Positions 8,669 to 16,603 are shown, numbered from the stretch's first letter. The stretch: 64,000 nt of DNA from Prochlorococcus sp. AG-436-C05 (GCA_003209795.1 QCPB01000001.1:1-64000); one strand, 5' to 3'. Program-made: numbers and translations. Notes: a model not told the origin generated them from the letters alone.

Positions 8669-8785
8669 CTAGAAAGGTGTGCCTGGGATGAAATGAAGAA
8701 CCAAAAAACCAGTTCCTGCTGCGAATAAAATTGAAATGCATATTATTAATAGACCTGTTGCCATTCCACCTTCATTAAATGCCAT
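8669..8785 (-). CDS. 38-residue single-span membrane microprotein
   Basis: Reads MAFNEGGMATGLLIICISIL followed by FAAGTGFLVLHFIPGTPF and TAG. A polar N-terminus, one strong hydrophobic span of about 24 residues and a short C-terminus. ATG start. It lies between the terminator and a + strand hypothetical gene. The design suggests a subunit or accessory peptide of a membrane complex; identity unknown. Confidence 0.62.
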   Translation of the reverse strand: MAFNEGGMATGLLIICISILFAAGTGFLVLHFIPGTPF

Positions 8786-8844
8786 TTGGATAGTTATATT
8801 TATAAGTATTTGTATATGTATTTTATTAGGCTTTTAGTGACTTT

Positions 8845-9078
8845 GTGAATTATTTAAGTCAACCAAATTTGTTTTTTATTGTAAAAAAAAGCAAAAACAT
8901 CGAACTTATTGAGATGATAAAACCAAATATTATTAATGGATTAGATTTTTCGCTCACTTTTTCCTCAAGAATATTTTTAGATGAGGATAATTTTTTATCT
9001 TCTTTTATATTAAATAGATTGAGAAAAGGTTTACTCATAACAAAATTAAAAAATTTAGTTTTTAAACTAAAGTCTTGA
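8845..9078 (+). CDS. Hypothetical 77-residue protein (GTG start)
   Basis: Open frame with GTG start; Lys/Leu/Ile-rich with no clear membrane span. Its 3' end overlaps the end of the convergent DUF3303 gene by 17 bases. Composition is normal for this genome and no better reading fills the stretch, but it has no recognisable motif and could be spurious. Confidence 0.4.
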   Translation: MNYLSQPNLFFIVKKSKNIELIEMIKPNIINGLDFSLTFSSRIFLDEDNFLSSFILNRLRKGLLITKLKNLVFKLKS

Positions 9079-9379
9079 ATAAATCTTTGTGGTAATCAAC
9101 CACATTTTGACAACTTATCACAGGAGTAAATTCCATATGAATGCCGAATTTTGCTCTCCAGGGGGCAAAATGTTTAAAAAGGTCTTTATCACTTTTTGCT
9201 TTACACAAACAAACTACTCTTCCTTCTCCTGGGGCATGAACTCTAAAAAGCATCTCAAATGTTTCTGTTTTATCAGATTTTGCAATTTCGCCGTTCTCCC
9301 ATGATTCAACGAATAATTGATAAGCTTTTACTTGGTTTTCGATATCTGAAAATTGGCAGTCTGCAAGGAATAATTGCAT
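9062..9379 (-). CDS. DUF3303-like small protein
   Basis: 105 residues. The organisation matches the DUF3303 family of cyanobacteria: an N-terminal MQLFLADCQF strand, FEMLFRVHAPGEGRVVCLCK in the middle and a C-terminal HFAPWRAKFGIHMEFTPVI, with the W-x-x-x-[FY]-x-x-x-x-[ED]-[FI]-x-P-V pattern. This looks like a dimeric alpha+beta barrel fold. Function is not established. Soluble, no signal peptide. Confidence 0.78.
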   Translation of the reverse strand: MQLFLADCQFSDIENQVKAYQLFVESWENGEIAKSDKTETFEMLFRVHAPGEGRVVCLCKAKSDKDLFKHFAPWRAKFGIHMEFTPVISCQNVVDYHKDLFKTLV

Positions 9380-9471
9380 TGGTTTTTTTTATTTCTAAAT
9401 ACTATTATCAGTCAAAATAGATTTTATATACGATACTGTCTTAATTTGAAGATCATAATGATTTTAGCTTT

Positions 9472-9624
9472 CTAAATGAAGTTAGTAGAAAGAATTTTTA
9501 GAAACTTGTCTATATCTTTCTTATATAAGCTATCAATTATTTTTAATGAAAATAATTCATTTTCATTTATTTGTTTATTTTCAATATAATAATTAATATC
9601 TTCCTTAATAGAAATACTTTCCAT
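9472..9624 (-). CDS. 50-residue hypothetical protein
   Basis: ATG start and TAG stop; sequence MESISIKEDINYYIENKQIN, then ENELFSLKIIDSLYKKDID and a hydrophobic end KFLKILSTNFI. Acidic first half, two likely helices. It sits in an otherwise unassigned stretch on the strand of its neighbours. Function unknown; conservation would be needed to be sure it is expressed. Confidence 0.45.
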   Translation of the reverse strand: MESISIKEDINYYIENKQINENELFSLKIIDSLYKKDIDKFLKILSTNFI

Positions 9625-9745
9625 TTAAATTATAATTACTAATTAAAATTTAAACAATTTAAACTATTTGGCAATTTTCTTTACATTATGTATAGTTTTA
9701 TAGAGTAAATACTTATGTTGTTTTGAGATTCTTAAATTATTTATT

Positions 9746-10069
9746 TTAGTAACTAAATAATACTTTCAGTAAGTATAAAAATAAGTTTGTTATGGAAAAA
9801 ATTACTGTTAATAAAGAGGCTATAACAGGCAAGATATTAAACCAAAGCTGAGAAGTTGACATTGAAGGATCTATTGGTAAAAATTTACTCATTCTTTTGA
9901 TTCTTATTTGAAGCCAGAAAATTGATAAAGGATATAAGATCCTTGTGAAAATAATTAAAAAGGCATTTAAATTACCTTCTTTTGTATAAAGAATAAATCC
10001 TGATAAAAAATATAATAACCAGATAAAAATTCTTTTAAATATTAATTTATGTTTACTTTTGTGAAACAT
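9746..10069 (-). CDS. Small integral membrane protein, about three spans
   Basis: 107 residues. Basic N-terminus (MFHKSKHKLIFKR) then hydrophobic spans at about 11-28, 36-54 and 80-104, separated by the basic loop QIRIKRMSK. Positive-inside signals place the N-terminus in the cytosol. Family not recognised. It lies 12 bases downstream of the acetyltransferase gene on the same strand, so the two are probably co-transcribed. Confidence 0.62.
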   Translation of the reverse strand: MFHKSKHKLIFKRIFIWLLYFLSGFILYTKEGNLNAFLIIFTRILYPLSIFWLQIRIKRMSKFLPIDPSMSTSQLWFNILPVIASLLTVIFSITNLFLYLLKVLFSY

Positions 10070-10081
10070 TTAATTATTTAG

Positions 10082-10546
10082 TTAACTAAAAATTTTTATC
10101 ATTTTATATCTTATAAAAATATTATTGTTTATTATTACCTTTTCTTTACTTTTTATTTCCCAATTATGCTTAAGAAACAATCTATAACTTATTAGACTAG
10201 CTTCTGTATATAAGTGATTTAGACCCTCTTTCTTCGCTTCATCTTCTAATTTATAAAGTAACTTGCTACCGTATCCTTTCCTTTGAGATTTGCCTTTGCA
10301 GTAAAATAATGCAATCCTATTCTTTGGATATCTTGAGGCAAACGCAATAATTGTTTCTTTATCATTAATTAGCCATCCTTTGCCTTTATTAATTGAATTT
10401 TCAAAGTTTGGATTTTGCCAGGCTTGGCTAGACCAAGCCCTTTTTTGCTCTTTATTATAGATTCCTTCATCTACTGATTGTATTGAATCAAAATAAACTT
10501 TCTTTAAATCAAGTTGATCTTTATTTGTAATTGGTCTTAAATTCAT
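10082..10546 (-). CDS. GNAT-family N-acetyltransferase
   Basis: 154 residues from the ATG that gives MNLRPITNKDQLDLKKVYFD; a longer in-frame reading exists but runs into the divergent peptidase gene and has no plausible sequence, so it is rejected. The acetyl-CoA site is seen as IALFYCKGKSQRKGYGSKLL (the QRKGYGSKLL loop is the Q/RxxGxG/A signature), followed by EAKKEGLNHLYTEAS and the C-terminal FLKHNWEIKSKE. Substrate unknown. Starts only 19 bases from the divergent peptidase S51 gene. Confidence 0.88.
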   Translation of the reverse strand: MNLRPITNKDQLDLKKVYFDSIQSVDEGIYNKEQKRAWSSQAWQNPNFENSINKGKGWLINDKETIIAFASRYPKNRIALFYCKGKSQRKGYGSKLLYKLEDEAKKEGLNHLYTEASLISYRLFLKHNWEIKSKEKVIINNNIFIRYKMIKIFS

Positions 10547-10565
10547 CAACAAATTAGTTATTCTT

Positions 10566-11249
10566 ATGCATATTAAAAATATAGTTGCTATTGGAGGTGG
10601 AGGCTTCGGACGCTCTTTAGGATCTCTAGAGATTGAAAAATATATAATTTCTTTAGTTAATAAAATAAATCCCAGAATTTGTTTCATTCCAACAGCATCT
10701 GGAGATAATGATTTATACAAATTAAATTTCTATAGGGCATTCTCAAAATTAAATTGTATAACAAGTCATATTGATTTTTTTTCAAGAACAGAAAACTTGG
10801 CAGAGAAAGTTTTAACTCAGGATATTATTTATGTTGGAGGAGGTAATACAAAAAGTATGCTTGCTGTTTGGAAAGAATGGAATTTGCATGAAATTTTGAT
10901 GAATGCTTATGAAAATGGCATTGTAATGAGTGGCGTAAGCGCTGGAGCAATATGTTGGTTTGATAAGGGCATAACAGATTCATATGCCGATAAATTAGAA
11001 ATCATTGATTGTTTGGGAATAGTCAATGGCATTGCTTGCCCTCATTTTGATGAAGAAAAAGAAAGGAAACCTTATGTTTATGAAATTATAAAAAAAGAAA
11101 TCATTAAATCTTGTATTTGTATATATGGCAATAGTGCTTTACATATTAAGAATGATGACGAGTATATTCCAATCAATTTTGGTAAAGGTAAAAAAAGTTG
11201 TTTACGAATAATTAATGAAAACAATCAGCTGAAAGAAGAGTTTTTATAA
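10566..11249 (+). CDS. Peptidase S51 family protein (PepE/cyanophycinase clan)
   Basis: 227 residues. A Rossmann-like start IVAIGGGGFG, the CFIPTASGDN segment, the YVGGGNTKSML loop at 89-98, and the nucleophile elbow GVSAGAICWF with Ser125. This is the layout of peptidase S51, whose members cleave Asp dipeptides (PepE) or cyanophycin. The short length fits PepE-like or uncharacterised members rather than cyanophycinase, which also has longer loops. Cytosolic. Divergent from the acetyltransferase with which it probably shares a promoter region. Confidence 0.87.
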   Translation: MHIKNIVAIGGGGFGRSLGSLEIEKYIISLVNKINPRICFIPTASGDNDLYKLNFYRAFSKLNCITSHIDFFSRTENLAEKVLTQDIIYVGGGNTKSMLAVWKEWNLHEILMNAYENGIVMSGVSAGAICWFDKGITDSYADKLEIIDCLGIVNGIACPHFDEEKERKPYVYEIIKKEIIKSCICIYGNSALHIKNDDEYIPINFGKGKKSCLRIINENNQLKEEFL

Positions 11250-11273
11250 ATTTAAGAATTTCTAAAATAAAAT

Positions 11274-11678
11274 TTATATCTCTTCATTTTTTGAGATTGA
11301 AGTAAATTCAATACCTTTGTATTTCACGAAAGAAGCAGACCAGACCTCTTTGGATAAATTACCAAGATATTTTAAAAACTGCTTGGTATCCCCATCTCTT
11401 ATCCATTCAGATTTAATAAATGGTAGTTCTTTTTGCATTCTTTTGGGATGCATATGCACTAAGAGCAAGCCTGAATCTTCTGAAGCTGTATTCAATGGGC
11501 CTTCAGCACTTCTTTGAAAAACTCTAAGAAGAAGATTTAAAATTACATCTTCTCCAAGTTTCCTAAATATGTCTTTATCATCTAAATTATCTTTAATTTC
11601 TTTACCTCCAAGGGGCATAGCTCTAACAGAATTTTGTTCTATTAATGCTATAGCAATTAGATAATCTTGACTTGCCAT
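11274..11678 (-). CDS. Conserved soluble protein, unknown
   Basis: 134 residues with ordered, well-mixed composition: MASQDYLIAIALIEQNSVRA, a charged middle with KLGEDVILNLLLRVFQRSAEG and a C-terminal KEVWSASFVKYKGIEFTS. No membrane span or signal. Clearly a genuine gene by codon use and clean start, and appears to be a picocyanobacterial conserved hypothetical. No function can be given. Confidence 0.72.
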   Translation of the reverse strand: MASQDYLIAIALIEQNSVRAMPLGGKEIKDNLDDKDIFRKLGEDVILNLLLRVFQRSAEGPLNTASEDSGLLLVHMHPKRMQKELPFIKSEWIRDGDTKQFLKYLGNLSKEVWSASFVKYKGIEFTSISKNEEI

Positions 11679-11843
11679 ATTCTTTAGAATACTTTTTTAA
11701 TATTCTAACCTCTAGAGCTGATTAAAAATAATTTAGCATAATAAGAATTTTAAATAGGCTAATAAATTATTATATTACTATTTTAAATAGTTTCTAATAA
11801 GTATTTTTTTATATTATTTGTATAATCAATAAATGATAATAAT

Positions 11844-12077
11844 ATGAGATCTTTTCTATTGATTTTTTCTGGAATTTCTATTGGGTTTTGGATATCATGG
11901 CCTGGTATTTTAATTCCTAATAATTGGTTATGTTTGCATGATATTATTTCAAATTCAACAAATGAAAAAATCTCTTTAAAAGTAGTATTAGCTCTTTCCC
12001 CCAAATTTATACTCAAAGGCCAAGATAATGATATTGCTTCTAAAATAAGAATTATAAGTGATGCCTGCTTTCGTTAG
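11844..12077 (+). CDS. Small exported or anchored protein, unknown
   Basis: 77 residues: MRSFLLIFSGISIGFWISWP is a signal peptide or anchor, and the rest contains NNWLCLHDIISNSTNEKISL, SPKFILKGQ and an ending IRIISDACFR. Two Cys could pair after export. A minus-strand frame across the same bases has far less protein-like composition and was rejected. Followed 32 bases later by the MTHFR-like gene on the same strand. Confidence 0.68.
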   Translation: MRSFLLIFSGISIGFWISWPGILIPNNWLCLHDIISNSTNEKISLKVVLALSPKFILKGQDNDIASKIRIISDACFR

Positions 12078-12109
12078 TATAAATAGAACTAAATCTTAAG
12101 AAATTAAAT

Positions 12110-12904
12110 ATGATTAATAACTTAAGATTCGAATTATCTTTTAAGGATATTTTTCAATTAGAAGAGAAACTTAATTTCTGTAAATTGAAACGAATAAATA
12201 ATATTAATATTCCATGTAAAGGACATATAAAGAAACAATTCTATAATAAATCTTTTGAATATATCAGAAATAATTACGAGGAATTTAATGTTGTTTATCA
12301 TTATAGTCTTTATCATCAATATTCAAAAAATAATGAAAATTCATATCAAGAATTTTTAAATTTCTACCACAATTGTAACTCTTATAGTAATTGTGATATT
12401 CTTCTTATTTCTGGTTCTATTAAGAAAAAAAATTATGATGTAATTAACGTATTGAATAATCTTAAAAAAGAAAAAGATTTACATAATCAGTTAGGAATAG
12501 CATATAACCCTTATTTAAATAAATACTTTAATTTTTCTTTAGAAAGAGAGAGGTATAAACAAAAAATTTCGACAGGTTTAATTAACTCTATTTGGATTCA
12601 ATTTGGTACAGATATTAAATTACTAGAAAGAGAAGTTAACTTTATTCAAAACTATGATAATAACAAAACCCTAAAATTATACGGAAGCTTATTAATTCCA
12701 TCCAAACAATTCATAGCAAGGTTTAAATATAGACCTTGGAGTGGAGTGCACATCGCAGATGAGTATTTATATTCTTTAGATAATTTTTATTCTTATACAA
12801 AAGATTTAATAAGCTTTTATCTTGATAATAATATTATTCCAGTTATTGAAACAGATTTTTCTTCCTTAGTAAAATTTGAATCAATTTATGGTCTCTTTAA
12901 TTAA
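12110..12904 (+). CDS. Methylenetetrahydrofolate reductase-like TIM-barrel protein
   Basis: 264 residues, no membrane segments. The order of elements resembles the MTHFR fold: an N-terminal strand LRFELSFKD, then VVYHYSLYHQY, then CDILLISGSIKK, then LGIAYNPYLNKYF followed by ERERYKQKISTGLINSIWIQ (the family segment where K-x-x-x-G-A-x-x-x-x-x-Q follows the GVAxYP motif), and LYGSLLIPSK. Sequence is divergent and very Asn/Lys-rich, so whether it binds FAD and folate is uncertain. It may belong to an uncharacterised marine MTHFR-like group. No neighbour supports a folate role. Confidence 0.5.
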   Translation: MINNLRFELSFKDIFQLEEKLNFCKLKRINNINIPCKGHIKKQFYNKSFEYIRNNYEEFNVVYHYSLYHQYSKNNENSYQEFLNFYHNCNSYSNCDILLISGSIKKKNYDVINVLNNLKKEKDLHNQLGIAYNPYLNKYFNFSLERERYKQKISTGLINSIWIQFGTDIKLLEREVNFIQNYDNNKTLKLYGSLLIPSKQFIARFKYRPWSGVHIADEYLYSLDNFYSYTKDLISFYLDNNIIPVIETDFSSLVKFESIYGLFN

Positions 12905-13096
12905 TAAATCGTATATTATCTAATATTGTAATACTAAGAATATTAAAAATACTTATCTACTAGAATAGATATTTTTTGACTTTTAAATTAAATTATTTAT
13001 TAATTTTAATAATAATAATACTTGTCTTGTTTATATTATTTACCAATATATTATTGGATTAATTTGATTATATTATAGGTTATTAAGTATTTTCAT

Positions 13097-13702
13097 TTAA
13101 ATATCAGTCTTTAAATTAAGTTTCTTTTTTATTTCCTTATATATATTAGTCTTTTGTGTATATACTAATTTATTTAAACATTTTTCCGAATGATAATTTT
13201 TGCGATAATAAATATTCCATGATCTCAAGAAATCATTTTCTGCAAGATGTTTACTCTTGCCTCTTTCTATTAAATCTCTATTTATTACTCTATTCATACA
13301 AGATTCTTTATTTGTTTCTAACTCTATATATAAGCAACTATGCTTTCTTAAGTTTCTTAATATCGATTTTGTAAAAATACCTTCAACAATTATATATTCT
13401 ATATTTATCTTTTTCTTATAAGACTTTTTTATTGTTTTATTTATAAAATTATAGGAATATATGTGATCGGATTTACTATTCTTGCAAATATATTTAAAGT
13501 CCTTTTTAAAAAGGTTGTAATTAAAACTTATTTTCCTGTCATAATAACCATCTACGATTCTTGATAGAACTCTACTTATTAAACCTGTTTTATAATAATT
13601 GTCTGTCCTTAATTCTATACCATTTTGAAATTTATTTAAAATTCGGTTGGATAAAGTTGTCTTACCGCTTCCTGTTGGTCCACTTATTACAATTACTTTC
13701 AT
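13097..13702 (-). CDS. P-loop kinase of the uridine kinase / phosphoribulokinase type
   Basis: 201 residues. Walker A is GPTGSGKTT at residues 8-16; LRTDNYYKTG at about 36 fits the DDYY-type motif that binds the acceptor in uridine kinases; YIIVEGIFTKS matches the FEGI/VEGI catalytic segment; and the lid RVINRDLIERG has the Arg-rich form of this family. It would phosphorylate a small molecule using ATP; the substrate is unknown. Very AT-rich codon use (many Asn, Lys, Ile, Tyr), like the MTHFR-like gene with which it converges. Confidence 0.8.
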   Translation of the reverse strand: MKVIVISGPTGSGKTTLSNRILNKFQNGIELRTDNYYKTGLISRVLSRIVDGYYDRKISFNYNLFKKDFKYICKNSKSDHIYSYNFINKTIKKSYKKKINIEYIIVEGIFTKSILRNLRKHSCLYIELETNKESCMNRVINRDLIERGKSKHLAENDFLRSWNIYYRKNYHSEKCLNKLVYTQKTNIYKEIKKKLNLKTDI

Positions 13703-13902
13703 TTAAAATTTTATATTTCTAACATAATTCTACTCTTACTAATAATGAATAAAAATAATATTATATGTATATATAGTATTTCTTGGCCAATCTGTCTTCA
13801 AGACAATTTAATAGACGATCATTAATTTTTATGCTTGCATAACAATTAAAAATGTGTCTTTATATAGTTGTAAATAAATTATTTTATTCAATTATCTAAA
13901 TA

Positions 13903-13935
13903 TAATTTTCAAATTCATAATTTATTTGAAAATTA
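13903..13935. repeat. 12-base inverted repeat upstream of the HhH gene
   Basis: Perfect arms TAATTTTCAAAT and ATTTGAAAATTA separated by 9 bases. It is immediately followed by a second imperfect palindrome centred on AGATGATCT (about 13940-13950). Both lie 40-75 bases before the helix-hairpin-helix gene and between it and the divergent kinase gene. It could be an operator or an RNA hairpin; there is no T tract that would make it a terminator for a known gene. Confidence 0.5.
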
Positions 13936-13975
13936 ATTAGATGATCTAGAATTAATTTCTTACTTATATATTTAA

Positions 13976-14290
13976 ATGATTTCTAAACTTTTAAGTAAAC
14001 TAAAATCTCTTTTATTTAAAACCTCAGCACCTATTAAAACTTCTTTAGTTAATGCTAAAAAAACAACTAAATCATCCAAAACAACCAAGAGCAAAACAAA
14101 AAAAACAGATTCAAAGAAAATTATCCAAACTTTAAAGTCCCTTCCAGGTGTTGGAACTAAGAGTGCCACAGCTCTTTATGAAGCAGGTTTTAAATCAACC
14201 AAATCAATAGTTGAGGCTAATGAGAAAGATCTCTTGGCTGTACCAGGTGTGGGTATTAATCTCGTAAAAAAAATTAAACAACTTAAGTAA
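13976..14290 (+). CDS. Helix-hairpin-helix DNA-binding protein with basic N-terminus
   Basis: 104 residues. The first half is a very basic, Lys/Thr/Ser-rich low-complexity tail (to about residue 47), reminiscent of histone H1-like tails. The second half has two HhH hairpins, SLPGVGTKSATALYEAGF (GVG at 58-60) and AVPGVGINLVKKIKQL (GVG at 91-93), which bind the DNA phosphate backbone without sequence preference. It is likely a nucleoid-associated or repair accessory protein. Small and single-domain; no catalytic part. Confidence 0.8.
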   Translation: MISKLLSKLKSLLFKTSAPIKTSLVNAKKTTKSSKTTKSKTKKTDSKKIIQTLKSLPGVGTKSATALYEAGFKSTKSIVEANEKDLLAVPGVGINLVKKIKQLK

Positions 14291-14352
14291 TACTAAATAT
14301 ATACTAATTTATAAGTTATTTAAATTTATAGTTATATATTGATTATTATAAA

Positions 14353-14529
14353 TTATCTTCTTCTAGCTTTTCTTCTTTGCTGTAATTTACGTTTATATTT
14401 TTCTATAGGAGTTTCATGATGTCTAAGCCTTTTCAAATCAGCAAAGATACCTGATTTTGATACTTGTCTTTTAAATCTTCTAAGGGCAGATTCAATACCC
14501 TCATTCTCACCAACAGTAACCTGTGTCAA
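14353..14529 (-). CDS. rpsU: 30S ribosomal protein S21
   Basis: 58 residues: [20 protein letters not shown], then [19 protein letters not shown], then a Lys/Arg-rich helix ending RRKARRR. This is the full S21 sequence; it lies on the 30S platform and helps start translation. The start is TTG, chosen because [10 protein letters not shown] is the canonical N-terminus and no ATG is near. Too short to be listed by common ORF cut-offs. Confidence 0.95.
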
Positions 14530-14797
14530 AACTTTTCTAATAAACTATAGTATTTATTCTAACAGAAACAGTATTAATATAAAAATCTAATTTTTATATT
14601 ATGATTTTTATTTTTCATATATTACTTACCAAGCAGGAATTTTTGTTTTATTATTTTTTTCTATATTTTTCAAAATTTTTCCTTTAATTTTAAAGTAGTA
14701 GAAATATTTAATCTAAATTTATATTCACATAATTATTGATCAATAAAAGAAAAATGAATTATATTGTTTAATTGATAAGGGTAAGGTAAATATATTT

Positions 14798-15205
14798 TTA
14801 ACTATACTTTCTTTTCTTGATGTAATCTTTCTGGTCATAAAGCTTATTTTCATTGTTCTCCCATGGAAAAACTATCCATTCTTTTTCATGAGAGATATTA
14901 ACCGTATTCCACCATGTGGGTTCCTTTTTACTAAATAATACAAAAAACATTGTACCTTCAATGCTTCTTAAACGACTTAATGTAAAGCCTGTTTCATATA
15001 CATCATCTACTATAAGCGAATTTTTTATTGGTTCTGAAATTAACTTAACGTTTAATTTATGGCTCAGTGCTACAGCAAGACATAGCCCTCCTCGAGGAAT
15101 TCCATATATACCAGCAAAGTTTAAAAATTTACATTTAAATGCTATATATTCTACGCTTTTATCAAACTCTTTCCATGTGAAATTTATTGTCATATTATTT
15201 GTCAT
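14798..15205 (-). CDS. Phosphoribosyltransferase-domain protein
   Basis: 135 residues. The PRPP-binding signature is SLIVDDVYETGFTLSRLR, with the acidic pair Asp67-Asp68 and Thr72-Gly73, preceded by FAGIYGIPRGGLCLAVALSH (the PRGG loop). This is the type I PRTase fold, in the short form similar to xanthine/hypoxanthine phosphoribosyltransferases. The substrate, and whether the hood region permits catalysis, cannot be told. Its 5' end overlaps the upstream 61-residue gene by 11 bases, implying translational coupling. Confidence 0.82.
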   Translation of the reverse strand: MTNNMTINFTWKEFDKSVEYIAFKCKFLNFAGIYGIPRGGLCLAVALSHKLNVKLISEPIKNSLIVDDVYETGFTLSRLRSIEGTMFFVLFSKKEPTWWNTVNISHEKEWIVFPWENNENKLYDQKDYIKKRKYS

Positions 15206-15380
15206 TCATATCATTTATTGTGGCGAAACTTGAGGCGATTACACTTAAAAGAGCTACCACCTGCTCATTTGGGCAGTTAGTAATTTTTTTTAAATTCTCA
15301 CACTCTTTTATTATGTTTGAATATGTTTCTTCGACAATCCCATTCATTTGATTATTACTAAAAGAGTATGGCTCATTCAT
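15195..15380 (-). CDS. 61-residue hypothetical protein coupled to the PRTase gene
   Basis: Sequence opens MNEPYSFSNNQMNGIVEETY and continues with a helical stretch containing CENLKKITNCPNEQVVALL. Soluble and acidic with no known motif. The overlap with the phosphoribosyltransferase start suggests joint translation, hence a possible functional link. Family not recognised. Confidence 0.6.
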   Translation of the reverse strand: MNEPYSFSNNQMNGIVEETYSNIIKECENLKKITNCPNEQVVALLSVIASSFATINDMNDK

Positions 15381-15452
15381 TTTAAATTAATCATTTATTT
15401 AATTTTACTTATATATTCTATAAATCAATATATTTATTATTTAAAGATAAAT

Positions 15453-15968
15453 CTAATTCCACATAGGTTCATTTAAATGATTACTTTTTAATAATCTTGG
15501 GTTATAACTATGAAGTGTTTCAACTTTAATAGCCCACTTCTTAGATTTACCCTTTAAGCTGCCACTATTAATTATCTTTGATAAAGATATTCTTTTTCTC
15601 ATTTTTAGAAGTCCTAGGCATGTTTCCCATGCTTCTTTATCCTTATATGTATATAACCAGAAATCAAATATATTTTCTATGAAATTTAATGGAATATTAA
15701 ATGAAATACCTAATGATGGTTGATAAATTAGATATTTATGTTTTTCTAATTCATTAAATAAGTTATTTAAATTTAGATTTATAGCAGAGATGATATCTTT
15801 TGCTGATTCATTTCCTATTAATTCTTTTCTATGGCAATCTAAAAGGTATTTATCATCAAGAATATTTTCATCACTATTCTTGACGCCAATAAACCAGAAT
15901 CCTTCGTCATTTTTTACTCCACTAGCAAGAAAGAGGAATTGGGATGAATTAAACAAAGACAAATGCAA
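15453..15968 (-). CDS. Conserved soluble protein, unknown
   Basis: 171 residues; N-terminus MHLSLFNSSQFLFLASGVKN is mildly hydrophobic but not a convincing signal peptide. It contains several Trp, the segment SLGISFNIPLNFIENIFDFW, then a basic part ISLSKIINSGSLKGKSKKWA and the ending HLNEPMWN. The ordered composition supports a real gene. I do not recognise a family. The same-strand run from here to rpsU may form one transcript. Confidence 0.6.
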   Translation of the reverse strand: MHLSLFNSSQFLFLASGVKNDEGFWFIGVKNSDENILDDKYLLDCHRKELIGNESAKDIISAINLNLNNLFNELEKHKYLIYQPSLGISFNIPLNFIENIFDFWLYTYKDKEAWETCLGLLKMRKRISLSKIINSGSLKGKSKKWAIKVETLHSYNPRLLKSNHLNEPMWN

Positions 15969-16069
15969 CTTATAATATTTTTAGCACTTATCTTTAATAA
16001 TGAAAATATTTTTTCAGTTAGTTATTAAATTATTTTAACTTTACTATATAATAATTTAATTTTTTAATA

Positions 16070-16294
16070 CTATAGTTTATTTCCTTTAGGGAACAGTTTG
16101 CTTATCTTTTCTTTTTGTTTAAATTCTTTCTTCTTTCTTATATTCTTATCATCTATTGATTCTTTATTAGTAGTAACAGAATAAAGAATATATAAAATTA
16201 TTGCAGTAAAGATTATACCTAAACACAATATTATTATTCCTAATGGTTCAGTAGGACTAAATATATTTACATCAATATTTGAGTCCAACATCAA
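16070..16294 (-). CDS. Small single-span membrane protein with basic tail
   Basis: 74 residues. A short acidic N-terminus (periplasmic or lumenal by the positive-inside rule), a strong span GIIILCLGIIFTAIILYILY at about 19-38, and a very basic cytosolic tail KNIRKKKEFKQKEKISKLFP. No motif known. It could bind membrane-proximal nucleic acid or acidic protein, but that is speculation. Confidence 0.58.
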   Translation of the reverse strand: MMLDSNIDVNIFSPTEPLGIIILCLGIIFTAIILYILYSVTTNKESIDDKNIRKKKEFKQKEKISKLFPKGNKL

Positions 16295-16335
16295 TATTAT
16301 TAAATAAAAATATTAATAAAAAGATATAATTTTTA

Positions 16336-16548
16336 TTAATTTATTTCTTCGTATCCATAAAATGATGATTTACCTGAGTCACTATAACCATTAGCTGCTT
16401 TCTTTTGATTTTGGCTATCAAAGCTTCTGGCTTTTGCATGGATCATATTAAATGGAAAAATAACTGCTCCAACAAAGAAATGAAGTATTAAAAAGTCAGA
16501 AGGAAATCCATTAGGCCAAGCAGGAAAAAAAAGTAGTGAATTTTCCAT
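16336..16548 (-). CDS. 70-residue protein with hydrophobic N-terminal half, unknown
   Basis: Reads MENSLLFFPAWPNGFPSDFL, then a span through ILHFFVGAVIFPFNMIHAKA, then a polar tail with SFDSQNQKKAANGYSDSGKS. Aromatic- and Pro-rich N-terminus before one transmembrane stretch. I do not recognise the family. Transcribed divergently from the frameshifted gene downstream, with a perfect 12-base palindrome in between. Confidence 0.58.
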   Translation of the reverse strand: MENSLLFFPAWPNGFPSDFLILHFFVGAVIFPFNMIHAKARSFDSQNQKKAANGYSDSGKSSFYGYEEIN

Positions 16549-16591
16549 ATAAATAATTCCAGTAATTAATTAACTATTGAATATTATTACT

Positions 16592-16603
16592 TACCTTAAG
16601 GTA
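16592..16603. promoter_or_regulatory. Perfect 12-base palindrome between divergent genes
   Basis: TACCTTAAGGTA is fully self-complementary and lies 43 bases upstream of the minus-strand 70-residue gene and about 100 bases upstream of the plus-strand frameshifted gene. Its position and GC content, higher than its surroundings, make it a candidate operator. No known regulator consensus is matched. Confidence 0.35.

Noticed and set aside
10547..10720. N-terminal extension of the GNAT gene
   Set aside because: It would cover the start of the divergent peptidase and its translation is Pro/Lys-rich filler antisense to a glycine motif; the ATG at 10546 gives the family N-terminus.
11783..12016. 77-codon minus-strand frame
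   Set aside because: It lies across the plus-strand exported-protein gene, which has a signal peptide and more protein-like composition.
13043..13057. CCAATA-TAT-TATTGG inverted repeat between convergent genes
   Set aside because: Weak, AT-rich and not followed by T on either strand, so neither a good terminator nor an operator.
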